Assembly (NCBI GenBank): GCA_963932465.1
Contig: OZ010799.1
Location: 283,598,083-283,662,082, forward strand
DNA from: Maratus speciosus
Lineage: Eukaryota; Arthropoda; Arachnida; Araneae; Salticidae
Direction of reading: 5' to 3'
Length of the DNA: 64,000 nucleotides
In this document: positions 13,708 through 26,879 of the stretch, piece after piece
Layout of the letters: each line of letters starts with the position of its first letter
Position numbering within the stretch: position 1 is the stretch's first letter
Program-made: the position numbers and the translations under genes
Notes under the pieces: model-generated
Told to the model about the DNA's origin: nothing
The model's input: the letters and a program-made list of their open reading frames with translations, nothing else
The model's database searches: none

Positions 13708-16700
13708 CTAGCAAACCCCGCGGCTTTGCTCGCGTAATATTTGAAATATGCCAAGTGATATTTATATGTCTAATTTTTATTAAAATGTACTAACTAAATT
13801 TTTATTTTATTAAAAGGTAATATTTTATTTTATTAAAAGGTTTTCTTTTTACTAAAAGGTACTTATTCCTTTTAGGAATAATTCAAAAATTACTATTTAA
13901 AACACAGTTTGATTAAACATCATTATTACACTGCATTAGGCAGAAATGAGACTTAAATTAATAAAATGAAATAAAACTAAATAAATGATAATTTAGAAAA
14001 TATTTTGAAACTTTTATGCTCAATTAATACGCTCATTTCAGTATTCATTTGAAGATTTGAATTTTTTAGAAACCATCTTCTTACATCTTAAAATTAACCA
14101 TCATGTCAAATTCCAAGTCCTACCACCTCTCTCAACATAAAGGGCTATGTTGAAACAGGAACTGTCACCATTAATTTGCCAACATTAATTTTGAAATCGG
14201 TTTGTTATTTCCTAATATTCCACAGAAACGTAATTTAAAAAGCTTTTAAAGCCCTTTTTTAGAACGTTTGTTGTTCCTGTGAACCCCAGGTGGTAGAATC
14301 ACCTGCATAAAATATAGCCTGTGTAGCATCAGACACTGTTACTATTGATTTGAAACTATTACTTTTATAATCGGTTTATATTCCCTGAAATTCCATAGAA
14401 TCGTAATTTAGAATTTTTTAGAATGCTTTTCGCACCTCCCCTTCGCTTCACCCTTTTTTAATTCGAATTTGTTTTCGACGTTCCTTCGAGGGCATGTATG
14501 TTTTAAAAGTAACTACCATGTCATATTTAAAGTTTCTATCCTTTTCAGTATCACAGAAATCGCAATTCAGAAAGTTTTTAGCTCCTGCAACCCTCTGGTG
14601 GTAGTGGAACAGACATAAAATATAGCTTATGTTTGAGCAGGTTCTATCACCAAAATTTTTCATCATTATTTTTTTAATCGGTTTGGTAATTTATAAGTTT
14701 GCTTAAGAATTGTAATTTATAACGCTTTTCATTCACTTCATTTTTTTAAATTTGGAATTTTCTTTCGACTGTTCTTAGAAAGCAGTTGCATCTTGTAAGT
14801 AAATACCATGCCATACTTCAAAGTGTTAGACCCCTCAGTTGTGCAAAAAACGTAAATTAGAACATGTTTTGCTTTTGCAAACCTCAGATGGTAGTGACAG
14901 CAACATAAAATATAACCTATGTTATACCAGGGACTGTCACCATTGATTTGCAACCATTACTTTTGAAATAGCTTTGGTATTTCCTTAGATTGAGTAGAAA
15001 TCGCAATTTAGAACGTTTTTAGGACGCTTTTCGCGCATTTTCACCCATTTTTAAATTTTCAATTTTTTCGAAACTGTTCTTAAAGATCATTTATATCTAA
15101 TAAATATGCACCTTGCCTAATTTTAGGTTGCTAGCCTCTACCGATCACAAAAATCGAAATTTAGAACGCTTTTTTGCTCCTGCAACGTCTTGGTGATAGT
15201 GATACCGACATAAAATAGCGTCTATATTAGAGCAGGGGCTGTCAGCATCAATTTCCTACAATTACGTTTGAAATCAGATTCATTCTTCCTGAGATATTGC
15301 GACAAATCGGCATTTAGAACGTTTTTAGAACGCTTTTCGCGCATTTTGCTCCTACATCTCCTCTGGGGTAGTGGAAACAGATATAAAATATAGCCTATCT
15401 TGGAGCAAGATCTGTCACCATCATTTTTACACCATTATATTTGAAATCGGTTCAGTACTTCCTGAGATTGCACATAAATCGCAATTTAGAAAGTTTTTTA
15501 CAATGCTTTTTGCGCATTTGACCCCCTTTTAAATTTCGATTTTTTTAGGAAATGTCTTTAGAGATCATTGATATCTTATAACTAACTACTATTCCAAATT
15601 TCACGATTCTAGGCCCTTCCGTAACGCTAAAGCCGCAATTTGGAACGTTTTTCTCCTGCACCCCCATTGGGGTAGTAGCACCGACATAAAGCATCGCCTA
15701 TGTTGGAGCAAGGGTTGTCATCATCATTTTGACGCCATTATTTTTTTGATCGGTTTGGTATTTCCTGAGATTGTGTAGAAACCACCATTAGAACGTTTTT
15801 TAGAACGCTTTTCACGCATTTTCACCCATTTTAAATTTCGAATTGTTTAAGAACTGTTCTTAGAAATCCTTTATATCTAATAAGTAGCTAATATTTCAAA
15901 TTTCATATTTCTAGGCCCTTCAGTAACGCAAAAATCGCATTTTTAGAACGTTTTTTGCTCCTGCACCCCCTTTCGGGTAGCGGCACCGACATAAAACATA
16001 GCCTATGTTGGCGCAAGGGTTGTCACCGTCATTTTGACACCCTTATTTTGACACCGTTATTTTTTAAATCGGTTTGGTATTTCCTGAGATTGTGTAGAAA
16101 CCACCATTTAGAGCGTTTTCTTAGAACGATTTTCGCTCCTTTTCACCCCTTTCAAATTTCGAATTCTTTAAGAACTGTTCTTAGAAATCCTTTATATCTA
16201 ATAAATAGCTAATATTTCAAATTTCATATTTCTAGGTCCTTCAGTAACACATAAATCGCATTTTTAGAACGTTTTTTCTCCTGTACCCCCTTTGGGGTCT
16301 TGACACCGGCATAAAACATAGCCTATCTTGGAGCAAGAGTTGTCACCATCATTTTGACACCAATATGTTTTAAATCGGTTTGGTATTTCCTGAGATTGTG
16401 TAGAAACCACCATTTAGAACATTTTTTAGAACGATTTTCGCGCCTTTTCACCCCTTTTAAACTTCGAATTGTTTAAGAACTGTTCTTAGACATCATTTAT
16501 ATCTTATAAGTAACTAATATTCAAAATTTCATATTTCTAGGTCCTTCAGTAACGCAAAAATCGCATTTTTAGAATGTTTTTTGCTCCTGCACCGCCTTTG
16601 GGGTAGTGGCACCGACATAAAATATAATCTATGTTCTAAGCTGGACTAACACCATCATTTTGAGACCATTACTTTTGGAATCGGTTCGGTATTTCCTGAG

Positions 16701-17355
16701 ATTATGTAGGAACTACCATTTAGAAATTTTTTAGAACACTTTTCATGCAGTCTCACCCCTTTTAAATTTCGAATTGTTTAAGAACTGTTCTTAGACATCA
16801 TTTATATCTTGTAAGTAGCTAATATTCCAAATTTCATATTTCTAGGCCCTTCGGTAACGCAAAAATCGCATTTTTAGAACGTTTTTTGCTCCTGCACCCC
16901 CTTTGGGGTAGTGGCACCGACATAAGATATAGCCTATGTTCTAAGTTGGGCGAACACCATCATTTTGATACCATTACTTTTGGAATCGGTTCGGTATTTC
17001 CTGAGATTATGTAGAAACTACCATTTAGAACGTTTTTTAGAACACTTTTTGTGCAGTCTCACCCCTTTTAAATTTCGAATTGTTTAAGAACTGTTCTTAG
17101 ACATCGTTTATATCTTGTAAGTAACTAATATTCCAAATTTCATATTTCTAAGCCCTTCAGTAACGCAAAAATCACATTTTTAGAACGGTTTTTGCTCCTG
17201 CACCCCCTTTGGGGTAGTGGCACCGACATAAGATATAGCCTATGTTCTAAGTTGGGCGAACACCATCATTTTGATACCATTACTTTTTTAATCGGTTCGG
17301 TAGTTCCTGAGCTTACCTCCTACAAATAAACAATTTTTTCCTCTTTATAATATGA
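13708..17355 (+). repeat. RTE-like retroposon tail array, copy 3 (longest)
   Basis: The head and leader are nearly identical to copy 1. The first units match copy 1 in order, after which extra units near the 3' end closely match one another. The array closes with 'cttacctcctacaaataaac' and 'ctctttataatat'. An open frame at 15,955-16,212 is only a shadow of the repeat. Confidence 0.75.
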
Positions 17356-19383
17356 CTAGCAGATCTACCCGGCTTCGCTCGTGTCAATAATAATGGTCCA
17401 CCAGGGTAAAATACATTAAAATGAAATAATACGGCAGTGACAATAACTGAGATTGGTGCATTACCATCCACGAATCGTTAAAAAACCGATAAGAAATATA
17501 AGTAAAAAAGTTTTAATTGCGTCTACTATTAACTATACCATAATAATCTATATTCCAAACAAATGTCATAACATATATTAAAGTACAATTATTTGCTTAA
17601 AAAGCGTCATTTAAATAATAAAAAACATTAAAAATATAAAAAATTTACATGTTTCGACTCTTTCATTGAGTCATCTTCAGAATATATATATACAAAAAAA
17701 AAAAAAAAAACTACAAACACAATGCCAGTTGTGACATTATACTGATGATGGAAATGATCTAACCCATAAATTTTGCCTTTACTAAAATTTTTTTAACTTA
17801 TGATCATCATACAATTTCGTTTTTCACACTGTCGAATAGAAAAAGCTTCTGTCAAATGAAATTAATTTGAACATTGTATCTCAATTTTTTCATGTGAATT
17901 GATTTTAAAGTAATTTTCAATCATGGATATTTTTGATTTGCATGCAGCCAGGGATAAGATTTCCGCATTTTCTCACACCAGTATTTTGTTAGAGTAAATG
18001 ATATTTCATTTAATCGGGACACTCTCTTGATTTAACAGAACAACATTTTCTTTAAGAATATACCGGTGTGCAAAAACGTGGAAATTTCATCCTTACATGC
18101 AGCCCAATTACGAAAGATATACCTGTTTGCTCTTAATGCAATATTATAAAGTAAAGACATTGATGAACTATGAGTAACTCTAGCATCCTATTGTTGGTGG
18201 CAATAACCTAACAAAACCATAAATTTAACTTTTACTGCAATTTGACCTTTAAACATCGAGCATTTGATTATTCCAAAATCTAATAGAATACAAAAAGTAC
18301 TTTCAGTAATTTTTTTTTTTAAAGCTTATCTCAATTTACGGATTGTTTATCCATTTTAAATTAATTTTCAATCACGGATGTATTTTTAAATATACCTGTA
18401 ACCCATTTCAGAAAGATATATCCGTTTGCTATTAATGCAATATTATGAAGAAAAGACATATCTATGAGTAACGCCTAGCACCATATTGTTGGTGGCAACA
18501 ACCTAACAGTACCATAAATTACGCTTTTACTGCAATTTGATCTCTAAACATCATGCATCCCATTATTTCAACGTCTAACAAAAAAGTCAGTCATGAAATT
18601 TTGTTTAAAAAAGAAAAAAATCTTACCCTAAAAAATAGTAGCTATAATTTCTATTTAATATAAATCGTACAAAAATCGTATTTTATATAACCGTATTCGA
18701 TACAAATCGTAGAATGTTATCACTGCATTTCAGGTATTAAAACATTTATCTAAATGATATAATTAAAGATTACAAAGAAATAGGGACTAAATTGTAGCAT
18801 CCAGTTTTTAGAGCCAGTTTGAAATTATATTGATGACATTGACGTCATATCTAGCAAACGATTTTTTTTTTACTATTGTCATTTTCCTTAATTGATTCTT
18901 GATATTGAAACGACTTCATTAAAATAGATTTTTTAACATTCAACTAAAGTACTTCTAAGGTCATTTTAAAACATGCTTAGTTAAAGTTTTTACATAAATA
19001 TATGAAAAATGTGCATTATCTGTTAGAATGACGTCGATTTCAAAAATGTAAAAATATAGCAGTCGAGTCTGAATTTTTATTGGCTGATAAGACAAAGTAC
19101 TCGAGTTATCAATTTTTTTTTAATTATTGAGCAGTTTTTTAGATGTGTGGCAACAGGAAAGAAGCTATTGAATTTGAAAATTTAAAATGAGATATTTCTA
19201 TAATGTTAAATTATGAAAGATGACAGAAAAAAGGGATAAATATTGGTCTGAGGATTTTTTAAAGGTGACAGGGATCTATTCCACGTTCTAAAGCCTATGT
19301 ACAGCATGTTTCGTGCAAATCGGTCAAAAATTAAACATTTGTATAGAGGACATACACACAGAGAACGGCTTTTATATATAGAG
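17356..19383 (+). repeat. Second RTE-like tail family inserted head-to-tail
   Basis: It opens with CTAGCAGATCTACCCGGC and TTCGCTCGTGTC, a head clearly related to that of the flanking arrays, but the body is different. Inside, 'agatata(c/t)c(t/c)gtttgct' recurs at about 18,115 and 18,414, giving two to three units of about 300 bp. The end reads 'cgtgcaaatcggtcaaaaat', then 'cagagaacggcttttatata' and 'tagagat', as in retroposon 3' tails. It abuts copy 4, which lacks its first 40 or so bases. Confidence 0.65.
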
Positions 19384-22300
19384 ATATGCCAAGTGATATT
19401 TATATGTCTAATTTTTATTAAAAGGTACTAACTAAATTTTTATTTTATTAAAAGGTAATATTTTATTTTATTAAAAGGTACTTATTGCTTTTAGGAATAA
19501 TTTAAAAAAATTACTATTTAAAAGACAGTTTGATTAAACATTATTGTTACACTGCAGAAGGCAGAAATGAGACTTAAATTAATAAAACGAAATAAAAATT
19601 AATAAATAATAATTTAGAAAAATATTTTGAAACTTTTATGCTCAATTAATACGCCCGTTTCAGTATTCATTTGAAGTTTTGAATTTTTTAGAAACCATCT
19701 TCTTACATCTTAAAATTAACCATCATGTCAAATTCCAAGTCCTACCACCTCTCTCAACATAAAGGGCTATGTTAAAATAGGAACTGTCACCATTAATTTG
19801 CCAACATTAATTTTGAAATTGGTTTGTTATTTCCTAATATTCCACAGAAACGTAATTTAGAAAGCTTTTAAAGGCCTTTTTTTAGAGCGTTTGTTGTTCC
19901 TGTGAATCCCAGGTGGTAGAATCATCGGCATAAAATATAGCCTGTGTAGGATCAGAGACTATTACCATTGATTTGCAACTATTGCTTTTATATTTGGTTT
20001 ATATTTCCTGAAATAGCGTAAAAATCGTAATTTAGGACTTTTTTAGAATGCTTTTCGCACCTCCCCTTCACTTCACCCCTTTTTAATTCGAATTTATTTT
20101 CGACAGTCCTTCGAGGGCATTTATATTTTATAAGTAACTACCATGCTATATTTAAAGTTTCTGGCCTTTTCAGAATCACAGAAATCGCAATTTAGAAAGA
20201 TTTTAGCTACCTCAACTCTCTGGTGGTAGTGGCACAGACATAAAATATAACTTATGTTTGAGCAGGTTCTATCCCCAACAATTTGTTATCATTATTTTTT
20301 TAATCGGTTTGGTATTTGAAAAGCTTACACAAAAATTGTAATTTATAACGCTTTTCGCTCACTTCATCTATTTAAATTTGAAATTCTTTTTCGACAGTTC
20401 ATAGAAAGCAGTTGCATCTTATAAGTAAATACCATGCCATACTTCAATGTGTTAGACCCCTCAGTTGTGAAAAAAAACGCAAATTAGAACATGTTTTACT
20501 TTTGCAACCCTCAGATGGTAGTGACAGCAACATAAAATATAACCTATGTTATAGCAGGGACTGTCACCATTGATTTGCGACCATTACTTTTGAAATAGCT
20601 TTGGAATTTCCTGAGATTGAGTAGAAATCGCAATTTAGAACGTTTTTAGAACGCTTTTTGCGCATTTTCACACCTTTTTAAATTTCCAATTTTTTCGAAA
20701 CTGTTCTTAAAGATCATTTATATGTAATACATATGTACCTTGCCTAATTTTAAGTTGCTAGCCCCTACCGATCACAAAAATCAAAATTTGGAACGCTTTT
20801 TTTCTCCTGCAACGTCTAGGTGATAGTGATACCGACTTAAAATAGCGTCTATGTTAGATCAGAGGCAGTCAGCATCAATTTCTTAATGTTACTTTTGAAA
20901 TCAGTTTGATTCTTCCTGAGATATTGGTGACAAATCGGCTTTTAGAACGTTTTTAGAACGCTTTTAGCTCATTTTGCTCCTGCATCTCCTCTGGGTTAGT
21001 AGAAACATATATAAAATATAGCCTATCTTGGAGCAAGATCTGTCACCATCATTTTAACACCATTATATTTGAAATCGGTTCAGTATTTCCTGGGAATGCA
21101 TAGAAATTGCAATTTAGAACGTTTTTTACAACGCTTTTTGCGCATTTTGACCCCCCTTTTTAATTTCTATTTTTTTAGGAAATGTCCTTAAAGATCATTG
21201 ATATCTTATAACTAACTACCATTCTAAATTTCACGATTCAAGGCCCTTCCGTCACGCAAAAACCGCAATTTAGAACGTTTTTCTCCTGCACCCCATTTGG
21301 GGTAGTGGCACCGACATAAAACATAGCCTATGTTGGAGCAAGGATTTTCACCATTATTTTGACGCCATTACTTTTTAAATCGGTTTGGTATTTCCTGAGA
21401 TTGTGTAGAAACTACCATTTAGAACATTTTCTAGAACGCTTTTCGCGCATTTTCACCCCTTTTAAATTTCGAATTGTTTAAGAACTGATCTTAGACATCA
21501 TTTATATCTAATAAGTAGCTGATACTTCAAATTTCATATTTCTAGGCCCTTCAGTAACACATAAATCGCATTTTTAGAACGTTTTTTGCTCCTACACCCC
21601 CTTTGGGGTTGTGGCACGGACATAAAACATAGCCTATCTTGGAGCAAGCGTTGTCACTGTCATTTTGACACCAAAATTTTAAATCGGTTTGGTATTTCCT
21701 GAGATTATGTAGAAACTACCATTTAGAACGTTTTTTAGAACGCTTTTTGTGCATTTTCACCCCTTTTAAATTTCGAATTGTTTAAGAACTGTTCTTAGAC
21801 ACCATTTATATCTTATAAGTAACTAATATTCCAAATTTCATATTTCTAGGTCCTTCAGTAACGCAAAAATCGCATTTTTAGAACGTTTTTTGCTCCTGCA
21901 CCCCCTTTGGGGTAGTGGCACCGACATAAAATATAGCCTATGTTCTAAGTTGGACTAACACCATCATTTTGATACCATTAATTTTGGAATCGGTTTAGTA
22001 TTTCCTGAGATTATGTAGAAACTACCATTTAGAACGTTTTTTAGAACGCTTTTTGTGCATTTTCACCCCTTTTAAATTTCGAATTGTTTAAGAACTGTTC
22101 TTAGACACCATTTATATCTTATAAGTAACCAATATTCCAAATTTCATATTTCTAGGCCCTTCAGTAACGCAAAAATCGCATTTTTAGAACGTTTTTTGCT
22201 CCTGCACCCCCTCTGGGGTAGTGGCACCGACATAAGATATCGCCTATGTTCTAAGTTGGACTAACACCATCATTTTGATACCATTAATTTTGGAATCGGT

Positions 22301-22672
22301 TTGGTATTTCATGAGATTATGTAGAAACTACCATTTAGAACGTTTTTTAGAACGCTTTTTGTGCATTTTCACCCCTTTTAAATTTCGAATTGTTTAAGAA
22401 CTGTTCTTAGACACCATTTATATCTTATAAGTAACCAATATTCCAAATTTCATATTTCTAGGCCCTTCAGTAACGCAAAAATCGCATTTTTAGAACGTTT
22501 TTTGCTCCTGCACCCCTTTTGGGGAAATGGCACCGACATAAGATATAGCCTATGTTCTAAGTTGGGCGAACACGATCATTTTGATACCATTAATTTTGGA
22601 ATCGGTTCGGTAGTTCCTGAGCTTATCTCCGACAAATAAACAATTTTTACCTCTTTATAATAGGAGTATGAT
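19384..22672 (+). repeat. RTE-like retroposon tail array, copy 4 (head missing)
   Basis: It starts inside the family leader at 'atgccaagtgatatttatat', so the CTAGCAAACCCCGCGG head is gone. The last units are nearly identical: 'gttttttgct' lies at 21,581, 21,885, 22,191 and 22,497, spacings of 304, 306 and 306 bp. The tail 'caatttttacctctttataa' runs into 'taggagtat(gat)n', the simple-repeat end expected of an RTE-type retroposon. Confidence 0.75.
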
Positions 22673-22732
22673 ATGATGATATGATGATAAGTATAGATAA
22701 TAACACAACAACAACAACAAAAAAATACAACG

Positions 22733-23311
22733 ACCATTTGGAAAAGGATTTTTTTCAAAGACTAAAATTTAAGACATAAAAAATAGCACGGAGTTGATCA
22801 TACATTAAGTACGCCATGAATTAAACAATAATAGTGTTATTAACACGTAAAAATTGCAAGCGACGGAAATCGACTGCATCTCGTACGTATTATCCACCTG
22901 AAAATATGTATTATCCAAGCATTTCATTGGCTGTTCGGGAAAAGGCTTTTCCATTTTCAGATTTCCAAGAAATCTGACAACCCATTTTAAATGAAATTTC
23001 ATTCTTAAACTTCTAAACATCTCACAATATTACTTTTTACACCGTCATATAGAGAAAAAAATGTACTTTTAAATGCAATTTGTGTGAAAGCTGTATCTTA
23101 ATTTGTTTCTGAGGTATTAATTTTTTTTTGTAGTTTTTATTACTTTTTTGTCATAGTGGCAACAGATATCTGTTGAAAGTAAAGGGAAATACATATTACT
23201 GTATGACCAATCAGAAGACTAATAAAATGCGGATTAAACCAATAAAAACCTTCAGATATGCTTTTGATTTTCCATCCTTACGAGAACAATAACCATTTTT
23301 CTAAATGGTTA
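22733..23311 (+). mobile_element. Non-autonomous DNA element, family A copy 1 (about 580 bp)
   Basis: It starts with ACCATTTGGAAAAGG and ends with the imperfect inverse TTTTTCTAAATGGTT. A second copy of similar length lies at 31,234-31,807 in the opposite orientation. The two share ordered words such as 'ccgtcatatagagaaaaaaa' and 'tagtttttattacttttttg'. No open frame is conserved. Confidence 0.6.
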
Positions 23312-23948
23312 ATAAATGCAAATAAAAAGGGAGAATGAAAAGTAATTATATATCTAAAAGTACAACAAACAAACCAAAAAACTAATTTAGAAAGTTTATA
23401 TGGTTTAACTGCACAAGTTTTTTCAAGATTTAGAATGTTCTTGGTTAGAGGCATAACAACAGTGTTTATTTTAGCGTGTTTCGAGATTTATTTTAGTTTG
23501 ACCTATCTAGTAGAAACGATAACCATTACAAAGAACTTTATAGCTCCCCCATTTGCAAAGATGAGGGAAAAAACTTAGTAGAAGGGAGCTTAAGCTTAAT
23601 GGCAGGTTTAAAGACAACACGAAAGTTGAAACATTTTGAAAGTTTAGCTACCTCGAAACATTAGTTTATAACAAGACTGCAGCAAGGTAATGCAAACACC
23701 GAAGTCACCACACCTTGAACTTGCAGCTAACTTGTCGTGCAAGTTAAACTCTTGCTGTATCAAATTTATTGCAAATTAACGTCGAAGAATTAGAAAATTT
23801 ATTTCTGTTATGACTAAAGTAGTACAAATTATTTCCAAGTTAGTAGAAAATTTAGCTTTGTCTTGACAAAAATGCTGCAAACTTATTGAAAAGTTGTAAT
23901 CTTGTCATGCCACACTATCTGTTTACAACTGTCACACTATACGTTTAA
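23312..23948. other. Spacer with no recognisable gene
   Basis: AT-rich sequence in which I see no gene, structured repeat or regulatory site. Confidence 0.5.
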
Positions 23949-24337
23949 TCCCTTAAGATCTATTGATGCATACACACTGATGTATACGCACCGTCAGAAG
24001 GTTCATGCACAAATACTGTTATCTTTCGTTGTAAATCTTTCGTTTTTATTACCATTAACAAATAAAGGTAATAATTCTACTTTTAAATTAGAGTCCTTTT
24101 CATAGCTGCGAACTTTTATGGTTTTCTCCTATCACTATTGGTTATCAGAAAAATTTGCCTTACTTAATCATATGTTTTCGATAATTGAATTAGACTATTT
24201 TCGCTGTTGAAAAATAGTGGTAGGAGAAAAGCGTAACACTTGGCAGCGATGGTCTTTTTGATATTTGATAATTAAAGCGTTTAAAAAAAACGGTGCCGCC
24301 GAATAAAATTTGTGTAAGGGGTGCGGTTCCGAAAGGG
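23949..24337 (-). mobile_element. Possible piggyBac-like MITE
   Basis: The right end, as reverse complement, begins TTAACCCTTTCGGAACCGC and shares an inner segment ('aataaaatttgtgtaa') with the element at 33,927-34,124. The left end is probably the TTAA before TCCCTTAAGATC near 23,945-23,948, but it matches the right end poorly. A subterminal GATGCATAC...GTATACGCACC inverted motif lies just inside the left end. Confidence 0.4.
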
Positions 24338-24341
24338 TTAA

Positions 24342-25879
24342 AAATCATAAACTCGAATGGATGTTAAAGGAAAAAATAAATAAATAAATAAATATCCGTT
24401 CAAACGATATTTTAGAAAAATCCAATAATGAGAAAATTTCAATAAAAAATTAAAATTTTCAATATAAATTTAAAATGGCTGAAGATGTAAACATAACTTT
24501 TTAATTTGTAAGAATTTTTATATGAAATAAGTTGTAGGTTATAGATAAAATTTTACTTTACCAAAAATAACTACATTTGAACAGTTAAAATAGTAAATAC
24601 CTTTTCTGGGTTCCTTAACTTAACAAATCAATGAAAATGAGATTCCATAACGGTAACAATATTGTGTGTATCTTGCCTTTGACAACACCCATTTTTTTTT
24701 TTTAATTCTAGGCATGTGCTGGTTGTCTATTTTCTCTACATAGGGATTTCTTGCTTTCATCACTTTCGTGAATCAAAGATAGTCTTGCATCAGTTTTACA
24801 ATAAACTAATCATTCAAGTGGGTGATTGTGTACCTTGCGGGAGATTCGCCGCGAATTTGTCAAGTCAAATTTGTCACGACAAAATAATATCAGAAAAAAC
24901 CAAACTTGTTACAGATGTGCATGCTATCTGGGTTCTTAAACAAAGTTATTTTTCTGCATATGTTATATAAAACATGTTTTGATAATAAAAATTCTGTTAA
25001 AACAATACTTTATCGATTTTTTTTACGAAAAATCCAGAGAATGACGTCGAAAGATTTATAGCTGAACAATGGTATCAAAATATATATCAGTAGCTTCTAA
25101 TATACTAACATGATTTTATATTCCCAATTCAAAAAATTTAACTAAACTATTTAGCATAGATCCAGTAATAACTTTTAGATTTAAAGGATATTTTTAAAAT
25201 AGAAATTTTGCAAGGTGATTTGATATTTTAGTGAGTTAGAATATTTATTCATCCACATTTATTCGTTCCAAAAATTCGTGTATATCTATAACTTATCTGC
25301 ATAAACATAAAGATCAAACCTACTTATATAAAAGCCATTTTGATTAATAAAGATGTTTTCATTTCTGTGTTTACCCAAGTATGTTTTGATAACCAACGTC
25401 TTTTAAAATATTGAGTTATCAATTTTTCGTAATGTAAAGGAGATTATGGAAAGAATATTTATGTAGAGTGCATTACTAAATATAAATAAACATCTTTGAA
25501 AAAGGACAAATAAAACTTATATCATAACTTACATCAAACATATAATATTTAGTGTGCACTAAATCACTTAAATTTTGTTAAATCCCTAAACTTCAATGCG
25601 AAAATTTTCACATATGTTTTAACGATTTATAAAATAATAGCTATGAAACGTATTAGCATATGGTTTAGTATTTAATTACCTTGCATATTTACTTATCTTA
25701 TGATCTACAGAAAAGGGACATTAATATCATTTTTTGTAAATTAGCCTTTTAATTTAAAAATTTACTTCGTGGAAAAAAATATATAAATAAAATAAATAAA
25801 TATATTTGAAAAATGAAAGTAAAGCTTATATCATAACTTATAGCAAACTTATAGCAAATACATTTTTCAATATTTAACA
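24342..25879. other. Spacer with no supported gene
   Basis: Mostly AT-rich. A pyrimidine tract followed by TAG near 24,690-24,712 precedes an 84-codon frame (24,716-24,970). It superficially resembles an intron-exon junction, but the protein has no motif I recognise and no partner exon was found. Otherwise I see nothing. Confidence 0.4.
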
Positions 25880-26271
25880 TATTGGAATATGAAAGCAGCT
25901 TTCAAACAATACCTAAGTGCTCAAAGTCGCGAGACGCAAGTTTCAGAAGAAGGTGTAAGAAAAGTAATGTTTTAGATTTTAGCATATCAAACATTAATGT
26001 AAATCTTGTCCCACAAACAAATTCTGTGCAGTTTGCATCAGTATCATTTTTTCAGAAAATTAATTCCAAGGAACACAATTGGTAGAGAATCACTCCACTT
26101 TGAACAGTTAACCCTTCACTGCACGACGCGCCACATCTGGCACATACCTAAAAACACCGTAATTCTTATTATGTACAATGAATTTAGCCAATATGATCTC
26201 TATCCCTGATCAAGAACAGTCTAAAGAATGGAATAACACTTATTTTGTCCATGTCAAATGGCTGAATTTGA

Positions 26272-26319
<48 letters not shown>

Positions 26320-26335
26320 GAATTTGGTCTTATGA

Positions 26336-26370
<35 letters not shown>

Positions 26371-26879
26371 GATCAAGCTATTAAGATAAAATTTACTTTC
26401 ATTATTTTTAGTGATAACTTAAAAATATTAATATAAAAAAGTTGCAGAGTATTAAGCAGATAAAATTAATTCATTTAAGCTCACTTAGTTGAGAAATATA
26501 GCAATACAATATTTTAAAACTCTAATTGTGTACATAGGGTACACACCATAAAATATCAAATTTTAGCTCAAAATTTGGAAATTATTTTTTTTAAATATTT
26601 TTCTTATTCTTAGACCGATATATAGATTTTAAATAATTTTTTTCATAAAAATATAAAAAATCGTCCAGTGAAGGGTTAAGAGCACACTTTATCTGTCTAT
26701 GAAACCGTTGAATGCGTTCGTTAGACTGGGCGTGATGTGAAGCTCTTTGTAAACGATTTGTACTATGAGTATTCGTTAATTCTGAGAAAAATTAGATGTC
26801 CTTGATCAGTAGTAATGGTAATAAGACAGTCGAATCGTGATATTCATCGATTTATTGTTGATTTGCACGATGTTTCAGC
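25880..26879 (-). pseudogene. Ty3/Gypsy-type integrase relic, split by a MITE
   Basis: Reading the minus strand from about 26,879, one finds ISRF followed by TTDQG, the block around the second catalytic aspartate of retroviral-type integrases. After a frame change comes QSNERIQRFHR, the block holding the catalytic glutamate. Across the MITE at 26,112-26,675 the reading resumes near 26,105 with WSDSLPIVFLG, the conserved stretch after the core in arthropod Ty3/Gypsy integrases. Several stops and frameshifts are present. No reverse transcriptase, RNase H or LTR was found nearby. Homology is by recollection of family motifs. Confidence 0.65.
26112..26675. mobile_element. piggyBac-like MITE, 564 bp, TTAA duplicated
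   Basis: It is flanked by TTAA at 26,108-26,111 and 26,676-26,679. The ends are CCCTTCACTGCACGACG and, as reverse complement, CCCTTCACTGGACGA. A GCC-ACATCT-GGC inverted motif lies just inside the left end. It contains two poly-A tracts (about 26,273-26,318 and 26,339-26,368), which generate a spurious lysine-rich frame. TTAA target plus CCC ends is the piggyBac hallmark; there is no transposase. Confidence 0.8.

Noticed and set aside
7838..22672. Helitron origin for the CTAGCA-headed arrays
   Set aside because: There is no TC start, terminal hairpin or CTRR end. The simple-repeat tail (TTTATAATA, GAT-rich) fits a retroposon better.
24690..24970. Possible intron acceptor plus exon
   Set aside because: The pyrimidine tract with TAG is suggestive, but no partner exon, donor or protein family could be identified.
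26178..26384. Lysine-rich frame
   Set aside because: It is produced by two poly-A tracts inside a MITE.
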